Assembly: GCF_003573695.1 (NCBI RefSeq)
Contig: NC_039368.1
Coordinates: 8,951,860 to 9,015,859, forward strand
Direction: 5' to 3'
Source of the DNA: Papaver somniferum
Lineage: Eukaryota; Streptophyta; Magnoliopsida; Ranunculales; Papaveraceae
Length of the DNA: 64,000 nt
The stretch's first letter is position 1. Each line of letters starts with the position of its first letter. A program made the position numbers and the translations under genes. Below the pieces are notes generated by a model. That model had not been told where the DNA came from. It saw only the letters and a list, made by a program, of their open reading frames with translations, and searched no databases. This document shows positions 45,295 through 56,176 of this stretch, piece after piece.

Positions 45295-45879
45295 CTCGAT
45301 TTAGAACCATGATATTGGTCATACCAAAAACTTTCAAGGCATACAAAGGACTAGTCCTAACTTGGATGACCTTATAATGGGTACCCTATGGGTAGTTTAA
45401 TTACCTATATGCCCTTAAATCCTATAAATTACTAATCTATCTCTAACTTTAATACAAAAATCTATAATCATAAAACTAAAATCAGTTTCAACCCCTTCTT
45501 CTTCCTCCTAATCCTCCACAGCCGAACCCACCTTCTCCTTTTATTTTTCATCGTATCATCGCCGAAATTTAATCGTCGATTCGTGAAAATTTAGTCGACG
45601 ATTAAACTCATCTATATAATGGTTCGCCGTAAGCCAGTATCTCGTTCTAATCGAGCGATTGAACAACCCATTGAAGAAGAAGAAGAAGATTTAGAGAGTG
45701 AAAAAGAAAATCAAAATCAACCACAAAATCAACCGGAAGAAGAGATTCAAGAAGAACCAACTCCAGAAATGAGAATAAGAAGGTTAGTTTTACAAACCCA
45801 TCTCGTATTTGGTGTTTTTGATTGGTTTGATTGATTTAATTCGTCAAAATCATGTTTTTGCGGCGGTTACAGGGTATGG

Positions 45880-46510
45880 TTCGGCGCAAAACAAATCTTA
45901 GATGTGCGCCGAGCTGTTCTTGAAACTGAACCCTGAAAGTGCATATGAACAGTTCGGCGTATATCTGAAATCCGTTTTGAGCCGAACTTAGTGACACAGA
46001 GACTTATATTTAGGATCGGCTTATTCGATGGTGTTAGTTTTGTGCCGAATATGTTTTGTGAATTTCAGAAATTTTACATGTGCGCAGGATCGGCTTGTAT
46101 GGTAGTATTAGTTTTGTGCCGAATAATTGTTGTTTGAATTTCAGAATTTTTGCATGTGCTTAGGATCGTCTTGTATGGTTGTATTAGTTTTGCGTCGAAT
46201 AAAGGTTTCAATTCATAAGTCTAGATTCGGCTTATTCAATAGTATTAGGGTTGCGCCGAATATCATTGTTAAAATTTCATAAATTTTACAAGTGTATAGG
46301 ATCGGCTTATTTATATGATATCATGTTGCGCCGAATACATGTTTGAGTTCATAATCATAGACTCGGCTTATTCGACGGTATCGGTTGTGAGCCAAATATA
46401 TAGGATCGGCTTATAATTGTTTTGTGGTATGAGCCGATCCACTCTCTGTGTAAGCTAATAAAAATTTAAAGACATGATTCGGATCATATGTGTTATTTCG
46501 GGTAAGCCGA
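45880..46510. repeat. TTCGGC/GCCGAA motif array, intron 1 of the MULE-2 PMD gene
   Basis: About 19 copies, alternating between the form (G/A)TCGGCTTAT and GTGCCGAATA. At 46403-46415 and 46428-46440, GGATCGGCTTATA pairs with TATGAGCCGATCC with a single mismatch, forming a 13-base stem with a 12-base loop. No CCGGCAT motif occurs here. Confidence 0.85.
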
Positions 46511-47804
46511 GCCTTCTTATTTTCTTACAAGTTTTTGGCTTTCCAAATCTCTTTGTTGTTCGAATTAGTCTTATAACTTTCATACTTGTGTCAGTACCAA
46601 TGCAGCTACAAAGAAGAAGAAGATGGAGGTAACACCTTCTACTTCTAAAACTCCCTATCCTAGAGGAGGAGGTAAGAAAAAATTGGGAGCGGGGGGTAGA
46701 GGAGGAATTTTAGAAGAAGAAGCTGAAAAAGTAAGAATTGAAAGACAAGAAGAAGGAATAGCTGAAGATGAAGAAGTTGATGATAATCAAGAAGTTCATC
46801 AAGAAACACAACCCCAAGGAAAACCCAAGAAAGACAAGAAAGGTAAGAAGGTGGCAGAACCCGAGAAAGAGAATGACGATGATGATCGACGGATCACTGG
46901 TTTACACATTCCTGATGAAGATGACGTAATTACACCTCGATCAGATGGTTTGCCTCATGGTCTTCCGGAAGATGGAGGAAATGTGTTGATTGGTTATGCC
47001 GATTATTGGGAGAAGAAAATTTATGAGACTCCTGATCACAACCGTGCAGTCCGAGTATTGAGACACCAGAGGGAAGCGGAATGGAGTCTTGATGAAGAGG
47101 TTCCTGAGGTGATTGCTTACGTACAACGCAGTGCTTTATGGCCTATCATCAATTATGGACATAAGGAATATGATAGTGTGTCGGCCTCTGCATTTACCGA
47201 GCGCTTTTGTCCAGAAACTTACACATTTCAATTACCTTTTGGAGAGATGGCAATCACTCCTGATGAGGCTAGTAAGATTACAGGCCTTAAAGCAAGGGGT
47301 GTAAGTGTGGATGCTGTTTTTTATGACATGAGTTGGGATGAGCTATACAATTTGTACCTGGAATGCCTTGGTTGGGGTTCACAGAAAACTGAGTTGGAGT
47401 TTTGTCGATCAGTTAAAGATGTTGATACCGTTTGCATACCAGGTGGCAGAAATAAGAAGAATAAGAAGATCAAGTTGACTAACTTGAAAAAGTAGTTTGA
47501 GAACACAAAGGAAAGAGTCACACAAGTTTTGTTGATGATGGATCCCGTCAAAGTGAAGCAAACCGGAACTGCCTACTTGCTTTATACTCTTGGTAGAGAC
47601 ATCTTTCCCGACACTACCGGAAACAAGGTAAATGCTAATTATCTCCAATTGGTAAAGAATCTTGAAACTTGTAACAAGTTTGCTTGGGGAATGGCTACGC
47701 TCGCTTACCTGCTGGACCAACTTGCCACCGCGTCTAGGCTGACAAGTACAAACATCGGAGGGAACTTCACTTTGCTCCAGGTAACTTTTGGGAGTTCAGA
47801 GTAT

Positions 47805-47890
47805 GGTTCGGCTTATAACCATAAAATCTTTTAAGCCGAAGTTTTTACTTACTTGGTTCGGCTTATAATACTTGATCCATATAAGCGAAC
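47805..47890. repeat. TTCGGC/GCCGAA motifs in intron 2 of the MULE-2 PMD gene
   Basis: Three copies: TTCGGCTTATAACC at about 47807, AAGCCGAAG at 47834 and TTCGGCTTATAA at 47859. Confidence 0.7.
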
Positions 47891-49234
47891 AGTTCTCTGA
47901 GTTTGCAAACTTTATTCTTACTTTGATGTTTCCAAGTAAAACTTGTTTCTATCAATTCAATTCCTTTGATTTTTTAATGTGGTTCTTTGGATGTAGGTGT
48001 GGATATATGACCAATTCCCAATTTTAAACTTGGCCAAAGTATTTGAGAAAGATGTCGATTATGTTTATACTGAGCCAACTGCAGCACGGTACGCGTACGA
48101 GGACTCCAAGAAAAGGAACAAAAAGAAGTTGGTGGCAAGTTTGAGAGAGACGTTAGACCGTCTTGGTCTTGATGATGTCACTTTTCAACCATATGAGAAG
48201 GAAGATGAAGAATATGAAGTTGTTGAAGATGAGGATATGCCGGTAGGTATGTATCATGGGCCATTGTGGTGTCCCGGTGGTTATGTTATATACGATCCTA
48301 GGCGAGTACTCCGTCAATTAGGATGCGTCCAAAAGGTTCCTTTGTTTGACGAGAAATTCAGGTTGTTACCAAAGAGTGGTAAGGGAAGTAAAATCACCAC
48401 TTCATCTTGGGAACCAAAGTATGATCCTGATCCCACCGTTGAGTTTTGAAATAATTTAGACAATCGCACATTAGATGCGTCCAAGTTAACACCTTTACTT
48501 GATGATCCATGTGAAGAGGATCCGGGCTATATGGATTGGTATAACCAAATTTCTCATCCCTTCATTATCAATAATAAAAGGTAAAAGATAGCTGATAAGG
48601 GGAAGGCGAAGCCAATCAAGATCACCGACAAGTCTACTTCTGAAGATGTAGTCAAGGCTTTCAAGATTATGGTAAGAATGACTTCACTTTATATTATTTT
48701 CATATATTAGTTATGATAAAAATGTCTTCAACCTCATGGTTATAAGTTGTTGACAAATGAAAAAATAGGTTGCCGCGGGTAGGGAGATGTTGAAAAAAAT
48801 GAAGGCCAAACTTGGTTGCAAAACACCAATGACCGTGGAAGAACAAAAATACCTGATCAAAAAGTGGGATGCAATCATCAACAAAGGACAAGGACCCGAG
48901 GAACCCGAACAAAGGCCCACTACTAAGAGGTCTCGACAAGTTGGTGAAGGTACAAGCCAAGGTGGTGCTACCGTCCAACCCGGTAATGATGCGTCGGAAG
49001 ATGAAGACCAAGGTGGAAGAAGAGGTGGTCGTGCAACTAAGAAGAGGGGTCGTGGTTAAATGCCCTTTTATGTACACTTTTATGGTACACTTTTATGGTA
49101 CACTTTTTCTTAAGTTTTAAGTACACTTTTATGGTGTTGCAAACACCTTTGCTTTTAGGTGCTGAACTTTGTTTTTAATGGTGCTGGGATTGGGCTATAG
49201 ACACCTTCAATTTCATGGTTTAATGAATAGCTTA

Positions 49235-50060
49235 ACATATATGCGCCGAATTTATAGAGTTCGGCTTATCCTCTAATGTTAGTTACGCGCCGAATCATTT
49301 GTCCTTCAGGTTTTAGTGATCCTTGGTATCCTCGTGAATTATGTCTACTGGATCAGGTTGATTTTCCATGGGTCCAAGCACGATCTACAAAGAATATCAC
49401 AAGGTTAAACACTAGAAAGGGAATATAATAACAAGGTTCAGCGCATTCGATAATCACATTATGTGCCGAACTCTAAACATTTACAGGTTTCGGCTTATAC
49501 GATATCCTCAATATGTGCCGAACCACGAACAATATTTTAACCCAAAAATTAACAAATTCATGTTCGGCTCAGACGATAATCATATTATGTGCCGAACCTT
49601 GAACATAAGAGGTTTCGGCTTATACGATATCCTCAATATGTGCCGAACCACGAACATTATTTTAACCCAAAAATTTACAAATTCATGTTCGGCTCAGACG
49701 ATAATCATATTATGTGCCGAACCTTGAACATAAGAGGTTTCGGATGATACGATATTCTCCATATGTGCCGAACCAGTAACAATATTTCAACCCAGAAATT
49801 AAAAAATTATGATCGGCACATACGATTTTGGATATGTAAGCCGAATTAGTAATGGTTCTATTCCGGGCTATTCAGGATGTTGTTCGGCTTACTATGAAAC
49901 TTTCATATAAGACGAACTAGTGTCTAGCAAAAGGGTTGGAATTGGAAATTATAGGTTCGGCGCATGCAGTAAACAGATTCAGTAAGCCGAACCGTTCATC
50001 AATTGGTAGATTCGGCTCATAGATGTGAGCCGAACCTCAACCTGTTTCGCCGAACCATGA
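49235..50060. repeat. TTCGGC/GCCGAA motif array downstream of the MULE-2 PMD gene
   Basis: About 22 copies in alternating orientation. Within it, a unit of about 127 bases (TTCGGCTTATACGATATCCT then ATGTGCCGAACC, then a spacer and GTTCGGCTCAGACGATAATC) is repeated at 49488, 49615 and, more diverged, 49739. The array lies in the presumed intron between the minus-strand first exon (50129-50350) and its lost downstream exons. Confidence 0.85.
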
Positions 50061-50128
50061 TTCAAAAAACCTAACTTTCGATAATTGAGAGATATAAAAG
50101 TGAGATTAAGTATAGGATATAAGTGTAC

Positions 50129-50350
50129 CTGTGTATTAGAAGCATTGGGTTCCTCATCAATGTCTTCATCATCAGGATTTGGCTCATAAAAATCATCATC
50201 TTGAGTTTGTGTTTGAGTTTGAGCTTGAGTTTGAGTGGGTGTAAAATCATTCTCATAATCTAAGAAATCAGCCATTTCTGGATCATTGTTGTAGTTGATA
50301 TGTATTTTCCTAGGTTTTTTAGATGAATGATGACCCTCCTCATCCTCCAT
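50129..50350 (-). pseudogene. Orphan first exon resembling the MULE-1 transposase exon 1
   Basis: From ATG 50350, an acidic, low-complexity frame begins MEDEEGHHSSKKPRK, passes TQTQAQTQTQTQDDDFYE, and ends NASNTQ immediately before GTACAC. The MULE-1 transposase exon 1 begins MEDDCEE and likewise ends NTQ before GTAAGC, at the same place next to the right terminus. The downstream transposase exons are absent, so MULE-2 seems to be a deletion derivative. Similarity is limited to ends, composition and position. Confidence 0.5.
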
Positions 50351-50662
50351 TGAATCAAGAATTAGAATTTTCTCACTTTCTCCTTCTCTTTCTCTCCTTC
50401 TTAACCAAACCAAAACTTTGATTTTTTTTCCTCAAATTTTTCATCTAAACAACTCTTATAATTCTGAAAATTATTTTAATCACTAAACAAAATATTTAAT
50501 CACTAATCAAGATTATTAACACTAATACGTAAAGTGCAGATTTGCCATTAAAAAAAGTTGGGTTAAAGAGTTATCTGATTTTGCTATTTCACAACCTTTT
50601 TTGTCTTCATTCAGTATGCCTTGGAAGATTTTGGTATGCCCAAAATGATAGTTCTCGATTTA

Positions 50663-50870
50663 TGGTTGATGGTTGGTTCAAACTGCAAACAACTCGATCA
50701 TAACCTCAAGGCCCATTTAATCCAATCTCCATGCCTGGGGAAGAAAATTGATCCCACTCCGCCACATTTATAGAAAAGAGAACCATTTGTAGATCCAATG
50801 GCTATATGGCAGATGCGTTTGGTTTTGTTTATTTGTTTGTTTTTTCTTTTTTTGATGGAAATAGAATTTT
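50663..50870. other. Duplicated intergenic sequence right of MULE-2
   Basis: Begins TGGTTGATGGTTGGTTCAAA and includes CATAACCTCAAGGCCCATTT, matching about 55294-55380 upstream of importin copy 2. A related third copy lies near 51560-51640. Ends with a T-rich run at about 50838-50862, probably the complement of a LINE poly-A tail. Confidence 0.65.
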
Positions 50871-51392
50871 ATAACTAAGAACTGTAATACAATATGTTAG
50901 CAATTTCTTGCCTGTCACAAATATTGAACATAAGTTGTTCGATTGTGAATATGATCGTGCATACGTTTGGACACTTGCTGTAATCTTCCCATTCTAGCTT
51001 TTTTTGTTGAGGAGTCTGTCGATGAGTTGTACCTCCTGTTGATATAATGACTTCACGCTTGGGGTATGTCCTGCGATATTGCTTTACATCACCTATGTTT
51101 TCTCCACTGGCCATTGGGGACACTTTGTTGTTCATGATGTTGATAACTGCTTACGATTAGTAACTATGCTAACAGAAAACAACGGGTTGTCAGCCAGCCA
51201 CGAAATAGCCTGCAGCAGAGCCTGGGCTTCTGCATGAAGAGCCAAGGAGACCCATCCCGATCTAGTATATAGGAGAAATGCATCATGGAGTAGTCTTTTT
51301 CTTTGAAAGACGCATCTGAGAATAAAATATAGCCGCCTCCATAAATTCTGAGGGGGTCGGAGGGGAATGTGAAACATACAGTGGCGAACCAA
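50871..51392 (-). pseudogene. 5'-truncated LINE fragment, RNase H end
   Basis: The minus-strand frame 51392-51132 contains LALHAEAQALLQAISWLADN followed by SVSIVTNRKQL. This is the AE(A)xALLxAxxxA ... V(E/T)xD pattern of the RNase H region at the end of plant LINE/non-LTR polyproteins, with the Asp replaced by Asn. A second frame, 51135-50875, follows in another phase. The T-run on the left would be the poly-A tail, giving an insertion oriented minus. Confidence 0.6.
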
Positions 51393-52328
51393 GCTTTCTA
51401 TGCAGTGAATGGTTTGGGTGCTAAATCCACGGCAAAGATTGTCAGTAAGAACCCCGATACCATTATATATGGCGGCTTATCGTGGTTTGAAGCAGTGACC
51501 AAGTCATGACTGCTAGCCAACCCACCATGTCTTCTTGTTCATTTTCCTACTTAAAGTGTGCAGCACTCAATCATAGCTTTGAGGCCCATTTGATCCTCTT
51601 TTAATCTTTATACCCTTGGAAGAAAACTGAAGTCTCTCTGCCACAACCTTTTCTCATTGTTTGCCGTTTACCAAGGGTGGTGATGGCTCGATGGATGCAG
51701 TGCAAAGAAATTATGATAAAATTGAATTTGCCCACACTAACATAGAAGTGATCGTGAAACATACAATGGCAAACAGCGTTTACACAAAGTAGAGGGTTTC
51801 GCCACTTTGTATTACGAATTTATGTAGTTTCACTTTCTCTTAGATGTCTCAGTGGCACTTGTTTGTTGCGCACCCATTTTTTCTATCATTTTTTTGTTAC
51901 GAAGGATATTATGATGCAGGCGAAGAAAAATCTCACTGTTTGCCATTGACCGCGATTTTGAGCTAATCCACGGCAAAGATTGTCAGCAGCAACCCGGATA
52001 CAGATTGTCAGCGTACAGTTACATATCGATGGTGTGGATACAGAATATCACTTTGCCACCTAGAATGATTCGAGAATACGAATAGCACAGAGAGAAATCT
52101 GCGTATGAGAACACGTATGAAATACTCTTTAGAGATCAACGGCTCGGATTAAAGAAGGAATATGTCACCATTAACGCAAGGAGTAATGTCACCATGGACA
52201 CATATTTTGGCACATATGTTGTCGTTAACATCGATCTTACAGAACTCTTTCCCAGTTAAACCAACATGCTAAGTAACTAGCCTCGCTAAAACGTTGCGAG
52301 TAGAATCTTTAGATAGCCAACATGCTAA
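51393..52328. other. Intergenic, partly duplicated, no gene seen
   Basis: Contains a second phrase family (AATCCACGGCAAAGATTGTC at about 51424 and 51966). A stretch at 51655-51740 matches 55808-56260 but lacks the MITE present there. The right part matches the 3' flank of importin copy 1. Confidence 0.55.
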
Positions 52329-53027
52329 GAGCACCTCCATCTCCAGCGGGATGCAGTTAACATCCCTATTTCGTATGCCACATATGATTTTAGACTTCAC
52401 AGGATTTTAGACTTTTTAGTCACAAAATTGTCTCCGGTGGAAAATTGTAAACCAATGTAGAGATCACATGGCTTGCGGTTAGGAATACATCCAGGGAGAG
52501 ATCATATATGGTTGTAGAAGATCTTGTTAAGGATGCGAGAAAGTAATGATACGTTCCAGGAGGTCTCAAGTTCTAGTCCCCCGATGGCGCAATTTTTATA
52601 ATTTGACATGGAAACTAGAGTTAACTTGCCCCTCGCGATAAAATCAGTCTCCTATCCTCTTCGGCTCCTTTGGCTGATTCCTCATGAGGCTCATTCATAG
52701 ACTAACAAGGCAACCTGTTCGAATACTGCAGTGATATGTTGGAGCTCGGCTCCCAACTAGGTTCTTGTAATACTCTTTATTCCAATATAATAATTAAAAG
52801 AAATAAAAGAAATATTTTAACTGTTGGGCTTTATTTTTCTGTTAGAAAATATAAAAATATTAATTCTCCAAAACCAACAATATTATTACTAGTAGCTTTC
52901 GAAGTTAACTATGGGAGATGGATTATTCCCGCTTCCTTAAATTAGGGGATTAGGGGGTTTTAGTTGGAAGGATGTCTTTACTGATTGGCCACATGGGAAG
53001 CACATTACATTCCCATTGGAGATGCTC
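52329..53027. mobile_element. PIF/Harbinger-like non-autonomous element
   Basis: Ends GAGCACCTCCATCTCCAGCG and, inverted on the right, GAGCATCTCCAATGGGAATG. It is flanked by TAA on both sides (52326-52328, 53028-53030). The 3-base TWA duplication and GAGCATCTCC ends are typical of Tourist/Harbinger elements. It splits the 3' flank of importin copy 2 relative to copy 1. Inside, phrases such as CAAGTTCTAGTCCCC resemble a tRNA B-box and may be an older SINE. Confidence 0.75.
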
Positions 53028-53297
53028 TAAGTAATAGCCTCGCTAAAACATTGTCAATGAAAAAACACAGACAGAAAAAAGAACACAAACATCAACACTT
53101 CAGAGTGATGTAATCGAATGTCACATCCTCAGTCTATGATACATTTTTGTGAACTCAGTTGTGAGACAACTGTGGATTAGCCATCTTGTAAATGGTTATT
53201 CTTAAAAAATAATTAAAAAAATATACTCATGAATTCGCTAGTAAAATAAAAAGATTGTAAACTGTTGGAGGAAAGGAAAACATTCGTAGGCTTCATA
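53028..53297. other. 3' flank of importin-alpha copy 2
   Basis: Aligns with 42975-43285 next to copy 1. No coding frame. Confidence 0.65.
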
Positions 53298-54902
53298 CTA
53301 CGAAGAAGACGGACAAAACCATGTTTTCAACTTCTTTAAAACTGGAAACCAGAACCCAGATGGCCCCACCGTTACTCCTGTTTCTGGTTGTTCTAACTGA
53401 GCTCTCTCCCCTTCAGCTTGGGTTTCCATGCCATTTGTATTTTCAGAAGGTTTTTCAGGAATTAGTCTTTTCAACTGGGAAACAAGCTCTCTCTCCTCAG
53501 ATGGGCCAGCAGCAGCAGCTGCGTCACCAGGGGGCAATGGCTCATCATCATCTTCCATCCAGTAAGTCTCAACAATCTTCACTGCCTTCTCATTAATCTC
53601 TGTGTTGTCATGACTCTTTAGATTTTTCATCTTCTCTAACCCTTCAGCTTCATCAATCAACTGTGCATATACATTTACACCACCAGTAGTACCTAAGTTC
53701 TTCTCAGCTTCCCCGACCTTTAATATATTCTCTAAACCTTTTAAACAAACTGTCACAATTCTTGGGTCAGGACAAGCTCCAGGACAAACGAGCAGATCAC
53801 ACAGTGGTCTGATGCAACCCTGGCCAACCAGATACTTGATTTGTTCATCAGTGCCACCAGAAATAGCATTAGAGATAGCCCATGCAGCGTCTTTCTTTAT
53901 ATCAAATTCAGCAGTTTGAAGCAGATGTACCAGAGGGCCTATGATTTCAGCTACAATGACGGCCTGTATCTGATCCTTGTTCCCGGCTGTAATGTTTGAA
54001 ACGGTCCAACATGCTTCCTTCCTGATGCTTTGCTTGTGATTGTTCGTAAGCAAGTTCAGAAGGCAGGGAAGTAATTGATGGTTGATAATGATCTGTGTCT
54101 GCATATCATTACCAGTACAAATATTTCCAACAGTGCGAAGCGTAGGGATGACCACTGAAGGGTAAGGATGCATTAGAAGCTCCCCAAGACGTGGACAGAC
54201 ATTAGCATCAACAACAGCTTGAATTTTGTCATTCGTACCATTAGACAAATATGATAAGGCCAAACAAGCATCTGTCATAACTTCCTCATCTGTTGAATGA
54301 ATGAGACGCTCAAGCGCTGGTAGAACAGGTCTTATCTGTTCAAAAGGAGGCCCAGGCTTTCCCTTACAGAATCTTGACAAAGTCCATGTGGAAATTCTAA
54401 GCATAGAAAGTTTGGCATGCTCATTCACCTGTTGAAGCAACGGAATCAAAGCCCCTTGTCCAAGAACAAGATCTCTACTTTTGGGGGAATCTCCAGCAAT
54501 ATTCCCAAGTGCCCAGACAGCCTGTTCGCGAACATCATCACATGGAGATCCAAGAAGTCTGACAATAATAGGAACTGCTCCACTCTCAATTACGACCCTA
54601 ACGTGATCTAAGGTTCCCGATGCAATGTTTGTGAGAGCCCAAGCTGCCTCAAACTGTATTTGTGGGTAATCTTCTATCTTTAGAAATTCCACAAATTTAG
54701 GAACAACACCCGATTGAATAACTTCCTCGATCGGAGGACTTAGTTCTGATAGTAGTTTCTGAAACTGGGTAGTCGCGTCAAGCTGAAACTCTCTTTCATC
54801 TGACCATACTCCCGCAATCATGGAGGGTAGACTTTCAAGCATCTTTTCGACACCAGTACCAGCACCTTGAGTAGCAGAAGATGGAGGTTGGTGAGCTTCC
54901 AT
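53298..54902 (-). CDS. Importin subunit alpha-like, copy 2, intronless, no IBB domain
   Basis: An uninterrupted minus-strand frame of 534 codons from ATG 54902 ([10 protein letters not shown]) to the stop at 53298. The frame is open further upstream as KRREG, the last residues of a normal IBB domain; the rest of the IBB is missing, so MEAHQ is the first plausible start. About ten armadillo repeats follow, for example [51 protein letters not shown] and [17 protein letters not shown], then an acidic/Ala-rich tail. The NLS-binding ladder is damaged: ARM 3 reads WTLSRFC where Asn is expected, and ARM 4 reads ACLALSYLS where Trp is expected. Normal genes have many introns and an autoinhibitory IBB that binds importin beta. 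It may be an intact relic or a cargo-holding, beta-independent protein. Confidence 0.8.
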   Translation of the reverse strand: MEAHQPPSSATQGAGTGVEKMLESLPSMIAGVWSDEREFQLDATTQFQKLLSELSPPIEEVIQSGVVPKFVEFLKIEDYPQIQFEAAWALTNIASGTLDHVRVVIESGAVPIIVRLLGSPCDDVREQAVWALGNIAGDSPKSRDLVLGQGALIPLLQQVNEHAKLSMLRISTWTLSRFCKGKPGPPFEQIRPVLPALERLIHSTDEEVMTDACLALSYLSNGTNDKIQAVVDANVCPRLGELLMHPYPSVVIPTLRTVGNICTGNDMQTQIIINHQLLPCLLNLLTNNHKQSIRKEACWTVSNITAGNKDQIQAVIVAEIIGPLVHLLQTAEFDIKKDAAWAISNAISGGTDEQIKYLVGQGCIRPLCDLLVCPGACPDPRIVTVCLKGLENILKVGEAEKNLGTTGGVNVYAQLIDEAEGLEKMKNLKSHDNTEINEKAVKIVETYWMEDDDEPLPPGDAAAAAGPSEERELVSQLKRLIPEKPSENTNGMETQAEGERAQLEQPETGVTVGPSGFWFPVLKKLKTWFCPSSS

Positions 54903-54944
54903 GCCTTCTCTTCTCTTATAAAGATAACTATAAACTAAGAAGCA

Positions 54945-55050
54945 GGTGCCACTATGGTACAGTGATAAAGTCACTGGGTGATGATATCAATGACCTGAGT
55001 TCGAAACTCGCCTGCATCAAATTCTTTACCGATCAGAAAAAAAAAAAATG
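54945..55050 (+). mobile_element. tRNA-derived SINE with A-tail
   Basis: A box-like GGTACAGTGAT and B box-like GAGTTCGAAACTC are spaced as in tRNA-derived SINEs, followed by a 12-base A run ending at about 55049. It sits just upstream of the importin copy 2 frame and is absent at the equivalent place in copy 1. Confidence 0.65.
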
Positions 55051-55824
55051 AACCACGCTATCTTTACCGTAATATATGTACACGGTTATACACGAAAAGG
55101 GCTCAATGTATACTGGAGTTTCTTGGGTATCAAGATAAGATACAGTATTTGCTTAAGTTACAATTACCTAATACACGTTAGAAAGTGAGTATTTACAAAG
55201 TGAACAAACTACTAATTGAGAAACTAACGTACGTGCACAACCTTAGAAATCAAGTTACGTTGTACACGTACACGTACTGGATATTGAGTTAATAGATGGT
55301 TGGTTCAAACTTCAAAATAATTGATCATAACCTCAAGCCCATTTACTCCACTTGCGGTTTCCATGCCTGGGAAAGAAAATTTTTCTCGCTCTCATCATGC
55401 CTGAAAAAAAAAAGCTCACCTGGAAAAACATGGGCGCTGCTTTTGGCATCCAAAACAGCAAGAGAAAGGCAATGGCCAAAGATACTCCTTAAGACATATT
55501 CAGAAAACCTCCTTCGATTCATCACCTCTCCCTCTACTCCACCTTGCAATACCTCGGGAGTGATCGACGAAGTAAAGAATAGAATGTAAAAAACTCTGAA
55601 AGTTGATATCCAACACAACTACATAAAAGGAAATCAGGCACTATATGGCGTAGCCAATCATACGGAAGATGGAAGTCAAATGAAAAAAATTTCAATCAAA
55701 ATTTGGGACCGGGCGATCCCATCTTTTACTACTCAAGTTATTGTTCATGACTCTGTGGGTAGCACATACCCACATGAAATTGTAACTTAGTGAATACTTT
55801 TCTCAACATTTGCCATATAACAAG
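55051..55824. other. 5' flank of importin-alpha copy 2, duplicated intergenic DNA
   Basis: The stretch at 55294-55400 matches the right flank of MULE-2 (50665-50770) and acts as its empty site. Short frames on both strands have no recognised domain. Confidence 0.6.
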
Positions 55825-56176
55825 CACAAAATTGGTTAAAAAGACCAAAATCAAGAATTTTTGGGTGAAAAAGACTTGTACATTTTGATACTGTTTAAAT
55901 GGACAAAAATTAAAAAGATATTGTTCAAATGGACAAAAATATAAAAATAGTCAGGATGTAACCAGTTTGATCCTACCCATTTTCAAATATTTTTTCTTAT
56001 TTTTAATTTATATCAGGATGCATCCAGTTTCATGCTTGCTATTTTTTTAAGTTTAAGTCGCGATGAATCCAGTTTCATCCTTGCTATTTTCTTTTTGTCC
56101 ATTTCACCCATAATAATTTTTACTCGTCCATTTGAACCATGTTTTAAATTTTTTTGGACAAATGACCCATTTTCCG
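55825..56176. mobile_element. MULE-like MITE with 9-base target duplication
   Basis: 352 bases between perfect copies of TATAACAAG (55816-55824, 56177-56185). Ends CACAAAATTGGTTAAAAAGACC and, inverted, CGGAAAATGGGTCATTTGTCC. Inverted similarity continues inward (GGGTGAAAAAGAC against GGGTGAAATGGAC). The paralogous stretch near 51660-51690 lacks it. Confidence 0.85.

Larger units (their letters stand above)
45619..49059 (+). pseudogene. Plant mobile domain (PMD) gene of MULE-2, four exons, three in-frame stops
   Basis: Exon 1 is 45619-45782 (MVRRKPVSRSN, acidic, then GTTAGT). Exon 2 is about 46595-47780, with an acidic/lysine-rich lead and then the PMD core: LPFGEMAITPDEASKITGL, TAYLLYTLGRDIFPD, and GGNFTLLQ before GTAACT. 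Exon 3 is 47997-48671 (VWIYDQFPILNLAKVF through DPRRVLRQLG). Exon 4 is 48769-49059, ending GGRATKKRGRG, an AT-hook-like basic tail. The frame is otherwise conserved with MULE-1 but carries TAG 47493-47495, TGA 48447-48449 (Trp expected) and TAA 48582-48584. Splice sites look normal. Family knowledge: PMD proteins act in genome stability and silencing in plants and are recurrent transposon cargo. The function of this copy is unknown. Confidence 0.8.
45304..50654. mobile_element. Complete Mutator-like element carrying a PMD gene (MULE-2)
   Basis: Inverted ends: left GAACCATGATATTGGTCATA continuing CCAAAAACTTTCAAGGCATAC; right, read inverted, GAACTATCATTTTGGGCATA continuing CCAAAATCTTCCAAGGCATAC. 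The flanks carry CTCGATTTA at 45295-45303 and 50654-50662, giving an 8- or 9-base target duplication depending on one shared base. The flank to the right (ATGGTTGGTTCAAAC at about 50668) matches sequence upstream of importin copy 2 (about 55296), which is uninterrupted there and serves as an empty site. Inside: PMD gene on plus, motif arrays, and a lone first exon on minus resembling that of the MULE-1 transposase. No transposase body, so it is non-autonomous. Confidence 0.85.

Noticed and set aside
52480..52760. Possible SINE inside the Harbinger-like element
   Set aside because: B-box-like words exist but A box, tail and duplication are not clear.
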